Source of the DNA: Bacillota bacterium
GTDB lineage: Bacteria; Bacillota; Clostridia; Christensenellales; Borkfalkiaceae
Reading direction: 5' to 3'
Assembly (NCBI GenBank): GCA_021768985.1
Contig: JAETTR010000051.1
Coordinates: forward strand, 1-7,324
DNA length: 7,324 bases
The notes beneath the pieces were generated by a model, which searched no databases, had not been told where the DNA came from, and worked only from the letters and a program-made list of their open reading frames with translations. This document shows, piece by piece, positions 3,917-7,324 of this stretch. The position numbers and the translations under genes were made by a program. Within the stretch, counting starts at the first letter, position 1, and each line of letters starts with the position of its first letter.

Positions 3917-5410
3917 ATGCAAAAAACGGCAGGAATTTTAATGCCCGTTTCTTCCTTACCGTCTCCGTACGGAATCGGTACCTTGGGGAAGGCGGCGTAT
4001 CGGTTCGTCGATTTTCTGCACGGCGCAGGAATCGGGCTCTGGCAGGTGTTGCCGCTCCTTCCCACGTCGTACGGGGACAGTCCCTATCAGTCCTGCGCGG
4101 CGAACGCGCTCAACCCTTATTTGATCGATTTGGATCTGCTTGCGGAAGAAGGACTTCTGAAAGCGGAAGAATATATTTCGCTCGATTGGGGAACAAATCC
4201 GAGACGGGTGGATTACTCCAAACTTTACGCTCTGCGGACGAAGGTGCTCCGCTCCGCTTTTTCGCGCTTCGACCGAAACGGCGGCGCGTGGCGGGAGTTT
4301 CTCGCGGAAGGGAAGTATCGCGGATTCGCGCTGTTTATGGCGCTGAAAGAAAAATTCGGCGGCGCGCCCTATACGGAGTGGGGGGAATACGCGGAGTACG
4401 ATGAAGCGGTTGCGTCCGCGTTTGAAGCCGCCCACCGTGACGACGCGGAGTTCTGGCAGTTTACGCAGTTTTTGTTTTTGCGGCAGTGGAAAGCGCTGAA
4501 AGAATATGCGAACGGGCGCGGCGTGGAGATCATGGGCGACATGCCCATCTACCTCTCCCGTGACAGCGTGGAAATGTGGCAGGACCGCAGATCGCTGTTT
4601 CTGATCGACGGCGAAGGCAATCCCGCGGTGCAGGCGGGCGTTCCCCCCGACGCCTTCTCCGACACCGGTCAGCTCTGGGGCAATCCCGTTTACGATTGGG
4701 CGAAGATGAAGCGGAACGGCTACGCCTGGTGGAAAAACCGGATCCGCGAGTCGCTCGAACTGTACGACTGGGTGCGTATCGATCACTTTATCGGGTTCGT
4801 GCGGTATTACTGCATCCCCGAGGGCATGCGGGACGCCCGCTGCGGCGAGTGGAGAACGGGTCCCGGCGCGGAGCTCTTTCGGGGGCTGGAACACGCGAAA
4901 ATCGTTGCGGAGGATCTGGGGCTCGTGACCGACGAGGTGCGCGCGGCGATCGCGCAGACGGGTTACCCCGGCATGAAGATTCTGCAACACGCGTTCGGCG
5001 GCGACGCCGATTGCGAGCACAAGCCGAGCAATTACGGGGAAAACCTCGTCGTGTACACGGGCACGCACGACAACGAAACGCTTTATCAGCGGGTGTCGGC
5101 GACGAAGGGCGACGCGAAAAAGATCATGAAAGCCGATCTGAAGCGGGAGTGCGCGCTCGCGGGCGTTCGCGCAAAGACGCGCACGGACGGGCAAATCTGC
5201 GACAGCATTCTGCGGCTGTTGTACGCGAGCAGGGCAAAGATCGTCGTCCTGCCGTTGCAGGACGCGTTGCATACGGGCAAAGAGGGGCGCATCAATCTGC
5301 CTGCCACCGTATCCGCGGAGAATTGGTCCTATCGGTTTACGGAGTCCGATTTTTCGAAGAAGCTGCAAAGAAAGTTACTCGGTTTGGCTGTAAAAAGCGG
5401 CAGAATATAA
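3917..5410 (+). CDS. malQ: 4-alpha-glucanotransferase (amylomaltase, GH77)
   Basis: A cytoplasmic enzyme that moves alpha-1,4-glucan segments between maltodextrins and releases glucose, feeding longer chains to phosphorylase. The 497-residue length is normal for the family. The N-terminus has SSLPSPYGIGTLG (12-24) and LPLLPTSYGDSPYQ (45-58), the usual GH77 start. Further motifs are MGDMPIY, GVPPDAFSDTGQLWGNPVYDW, VRIDHFIGF, VAEDLG and GTHDNET. The catalytic residues by family homology are Asp289 (nucleophile), Glu332 (acid/base) and Asp385 (transition-state stabiliser). There is no signal peptide. The ATG follows AAAAAAGGG (3902-3910) by 6 bases. It is first in an operon with the pullulanase gene, 18 bases apart, behind a promoter with operator palindromes. 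No truncation or frameshift is visible. Confidence 0.97.
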   Translation: MQKTAGILMPVSSLPSPYGIGTLGKAAYRFVDFLHGAGIGLWQVLPLLPTSYGDSPYQSCAANALNPYLIDLDLLAEEGLLKAEEYISLDWGTNPRRVDYSKLYALRTKVLRSAFSRFDRNGGAWREFLAEGKYRGFALFMALKEKFGGAPYTEWGEYAEYDEAVASAFEAAHRDDAEFWQFTQFLFLRQWKALKEYANGRGVEIMGDMPIYLSRDSVEMWQDRRSLFLIDGEGNPAVQAGVPPDAFSDTGQLWGNPVYDWAKMKRNGYAWWKNRIRESLELYDWVRIDHFIGFVRYYCIPEGMRDARCGEWRTGPGAELFRGLEHAKIVAEDLGLVTDEVRAAIAQTGYPGMKILQHAFGGDADCEHKPSNYGENLVVYTGTHDNETLYQRVSATKGDAKKIMKADLKRECALAGVRAKTRTDGQICDSILRLLYASRAKIVVLPLQDALHTGKEGRINLPATVSAENWSYRFTESDFSKKLQRKLLGLAVKSGRI

Positions 5411-5415
5411 AAAAT

Positions 5416-5424
5416 AAAGGGAGG
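5416..5424 (+). promoter_or_regulatory. Strong ribosome binding site of the pullulanase gene
   Basis: AAAGGGAGG lies 4 bases before the ATG at 5429, inside the 18-base gap after malQ. It is the strongest Shine-Dalgarno sequence of the complete or partial genes here, along with that of rubrerythrin. It decides the start and leaves no room for a separate promoter. Confidence 0.85.
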
Positions 5425-5428
5425 AATT

Positions 5429-7324
5429 ATGAAGAAGTTAGTTGCAATCGTCTCGTTGTTGCTTGCCATGGTGTTCACGCTCTGTGCGTGTGGCGGAAAT
5501 AATCCGCCCAAGGACCCCGATGACGGGAAAGACGAAGAGTACAGCCTTCCGCTCGAAGACGGTAAGAAACAGCTTACGGTCTACTACAAGCGCGAGGCGG
5601 GTTACGCGGACAGCGATCTCTGGCTGTGGTACGGCACCGTCGCTGGGCGCGGTTATACCTGGCACGCGTGCGAGTACGGCGGGAAGGTTGTTTTGAACGT
5701 TCCGGAGAGCATTACCGAAGTGGGCTTTATCGTGCGTACGGCATGCTCCGATCCGGGCGGCACGAGCTGGGGCTCGGCGACAAAGGACGCCGTGGAAACG
5801 GACCGTTCGGTGAAACTGAAAGAACGCGAAACGTTCCTGTATCTCAAACAGGGCGACGCAAAAAATTATACGAGTGCGGACGGAGGGGTAACGCTCAAAC
5901 CTATGCTCAACATCGAATCGGCGGATATGCGCGACCTGACCCATATCAGATACGTATTGAATGCGGCGAAGGCGGTTACGTTGGACGATATTTCGCTCAC
6001 GCAGACGGGCGGCGGCAAAGTGGCGCTCAAAGCGCTTACGGGCGGCAAGACCACTTACGGCACGATCGAAACGGAACAGCCGCTCGACATTACGAAGGCG
6101 TACACCCTGAAGATTGCCGATCTCGATCCCATCGCCGTCATGCCGAACACCTATTTCAGCAGCGAGGAATTCGAGCAGAACTACGCATACGACGGCAAGC
6201 TCGGCGTAGAGCTTTCCGCGGATCAGACGGTCTTCCGTCTTTGGGCGCCCACGGCGTCGAAAGTCGTGCTCAATCTCTTTGCGGCGGGTTCCGGCGGAAG
6301 CGCGACCTCGAACGTCGATCTTACGAAGGGCGAGAAGGGCGTTTGGAGTTATACGGCAAACGAAAATCTTTCGGGCAAGTATTATACCTATACGGTCACG
6401 ACGAGCGCGGGCGCGCAGGAAGCGGTCGATCCCTACGCGGTTTCGGCGGGTCTGAACGGAAACCGCGGCATGATTCTCGATCTCGATACGACCGACCCCG
6501 CGGGCTGGACGACGACGCCTTACGATCCCGCGGGCGTGGAAAATTATACGGACGCGGAAATCTGGGAAGTGCACGTGCGAGATTTCTCCATCGATCTTCC
6601 CGGTTCGCAGTACCCCGGCAAGTTCCTTGCCTTCACGGAGACGGGACTGAAAAACGCGGCGGGTCAGCCCGTCGGCGTGGATTATCTGAAAAATCTCGGA
6701 ATCACGCACGTTCATCTGTTGCCTTCTTTCGATTACGCCTCGGTAGACGAGAGCAAGTCGAACGGATTCAACTGGGGGTACGATCCCAAAAACTACAACG
6801 TGCCCGAGGGAAGTTATTCCACCGATCCCGCCGACGGTTCGGTGCGCGTGAGAGAGTTCAAGCAAATGGTGCAGGCGCTCCACGAACAGGGGATCGGCGT
6901 GATTATGGACGTGGTGTATAACCACACCTACGATCTGAACTCCAACCTCAACAAAATCGTGCCCAACTATTATTACCGCTACACGGCGGGCGGCGCGCCT
7001 TCCAACGGTTCGGGTTGCGGCAACGAAACGGCGTCCGACCGCATCATGTTCCGCAAGTATATGGTCGACTCCGTCAGCCATTGGCAGAAGGAGTACAACG
7101 TGGACGGGTTCCGCTTCGATCTGATGGCGTTACACGACGTGACCGCCATGCAGGCGATCGAAGAGGCGGTGCACGAGGTCAATCCGAAGGCGATCGTCTA
7201 CGGCGAAGGCTGGACGGGCGGAACTTCGGAGCTGCCCGCCGCACAGCAGAGCACGACGGCAAACGTGCAGAATCTGAACGCGAAAACGCAGACGAACGGG
7301 ATTGCCGTATTCAACGATACGATC
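5429..7324 (+). CDS. pulA: Type I pullulanase-like lipoprotein (CBM41-CBM48-GH13), 3' end cut by window
   Basis: Reads open for 632 codons to the window end. Pullulanase hydrolyses alpha-1,6 branches in pullulan, amylopectin and glycogen. Residues 1-21 are a lipoprotein signal (MKK, hydrophobic core, lipobox LCAC), so cleavage before Cys21 would anchor the enzyme outside the membrane. A short Asp/Pro/Gly/Lys-rich linker (24-40) follows. Residues about 48-140 (LTVYYKRE, LWLWYG) fit a CBM41 starch-binding domain. Residues 140-265 match the extra beta domain expected in this family. CBM48 starts at VFRLWAPTA (268-276). The GH13 barrel follows with FNWGYDP (447-453, the type I pullulanase hallmark), DVVYNHT (494-500), DGFRFD with the nucleophile Asp564, and YGEGW with the acid/base Glu593. 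The third catalytic Asp and the C-terminal domain lie beyond the edge. It is co-transcribed with malQ. Pullulan versus glycogen preference is not determinable here. Confidence 0.94.
   Translation, partial: MKKLVAIVSLLLAMVFTLCACGGNNPPKDPDDGKDEEYSLPLEDGKKQLTVYYKREAGYADSDLWLWYGTVAGRGYTWHACEYGGKVVLNVPESITEVGFIVRTACSDPGGTSWGSATKDAVETDRSVKLKERETFLYLKQGDAKNYTSADGGVTLKPMLNIESADMRDLTHIRYVLNAAKAVTLDDISLTQTGGGKVALKALTGGKTTYGTIETEQPLDITKAYTLKIADLDPIAVMPNTYFSSEEFEQNYAYDGKLGVELSADQTVFRLWAPTASKVVLNLFAAGSGGSATSNVDLTKGEKGVWSYTANENLSGKYYTYTVTTSAGAQEAVDPYAVSAGLNGNRGMILDLDTTDPAGWTTTPYDPAGVENYTDAEIWEVHVRDFSIDLPGSQYPGKFLAFTETGLKNAAGQPVGVDYLKNLGITHVHLLPSFDYASVDESKSNGFNWGYDPKNYNVPEGSYSTDPADGSVRVREFKQMVQALHEQGIGVIMDVVYNHTYDLNSNLNKIVPNYYYRYTAGGAPSNGSGCGNETASDRIMFRKYMVDSVSHWQKEYNVDGFRFDLMALHDVTAMQAIEEAVHEVNPKAIVYGEGWTGGTSELPAAQQSTTANVQNLNAKTQTNGIAVFNDTI

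Noticed and set aside
3956..5368. Long minus-strand open frame opposite malQ
   Set aside because: It is arginine- and histidine-rich with no family motifs, the usual shadow of a GC-biased gene; the plus-strand frame has all GH77 motifs.
5438..7081. Long minus-strand open frame opposite the pullulanase gene
   Set aside because: It has low-complexity Arg/Val/Ile composition with no motifs; the plus-strand frame carries a lipobox, binding domains and catalytic residues.

Overview
The window looks like a piece of chromosome from an anaerobic, low-to-mid G+C Bacillota, probably an uncultured gut-type Clostridia. The evidence is near-consensus sigma-A promoters, A-rich Shine-Dalgarno sites, intrinsic terminators, a rubrerythrin start, a tRNA with encoded CCA, a one-piece tmRNA and a starch-degrading cluster. 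Genus cannot be read from the sequence.

Left part, minus strand (about 1-1021): an RNA gene cluster is transcribed leftwards. A near-perfect promoter (994-1021) drives ssrA/tmRNA (581-966). It is followed by a broken 5' half of tRNA-Ala (417-446), an intact tRNA-Ala(GGC) (243-318) and a strong stem-loop with a T-run (149-189). The first 21 codons of a rubrerythrin gene (1-63) then run off the left edge. The tmRNA encodes an unusually long, arginine-rich tag ending VALAA.

Middle (1092-2751), plus strand: a promoter divergent from ssrA precedes an unrecognised four-helix membrane protein (1179-1997) and a HAD-family hydrolase (2023-2721). A symmetric hairpin (2720-2751) ends this unit and also the convergent LacI-type regulator gene.

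Right part (2762-7324): a maltodextrin/alpha-glucan locus. A LacI-family repressor (minus) is divergent from an operon of malQ (4-alpha-glucanotransferase, cytoplasmic) and a pullulanase-type lipoprotein gene (type I, CBM41 + CBM48 + GH13), which is cut by the right edge. The 180-bp intergenic region has a near-consensus promoter in each direction. It also holds two exact copies of the palindrome TTTTCGAAAA, 21 bp apart, with one inside the malQ promoter spacer, and a degenerate third copy beside the repressor promoter. The simplest model is that the repressor senses an alpha-glucan-derived sugar and controls both itself and the operon. Pullulanase would debranch alpha-glucan outside the cell and MalQ would rework the imported oligosaccharides; no transporter gene is in view.

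No clearly new multi-gene system is seen. The least ordinary items are the tmRNA tag, the duplicated tRNA half with its inserted segment, and the phased operator pair paired with a repressor whose hinge looks shortened. No stretch of 300 bases or more lacks a gene.
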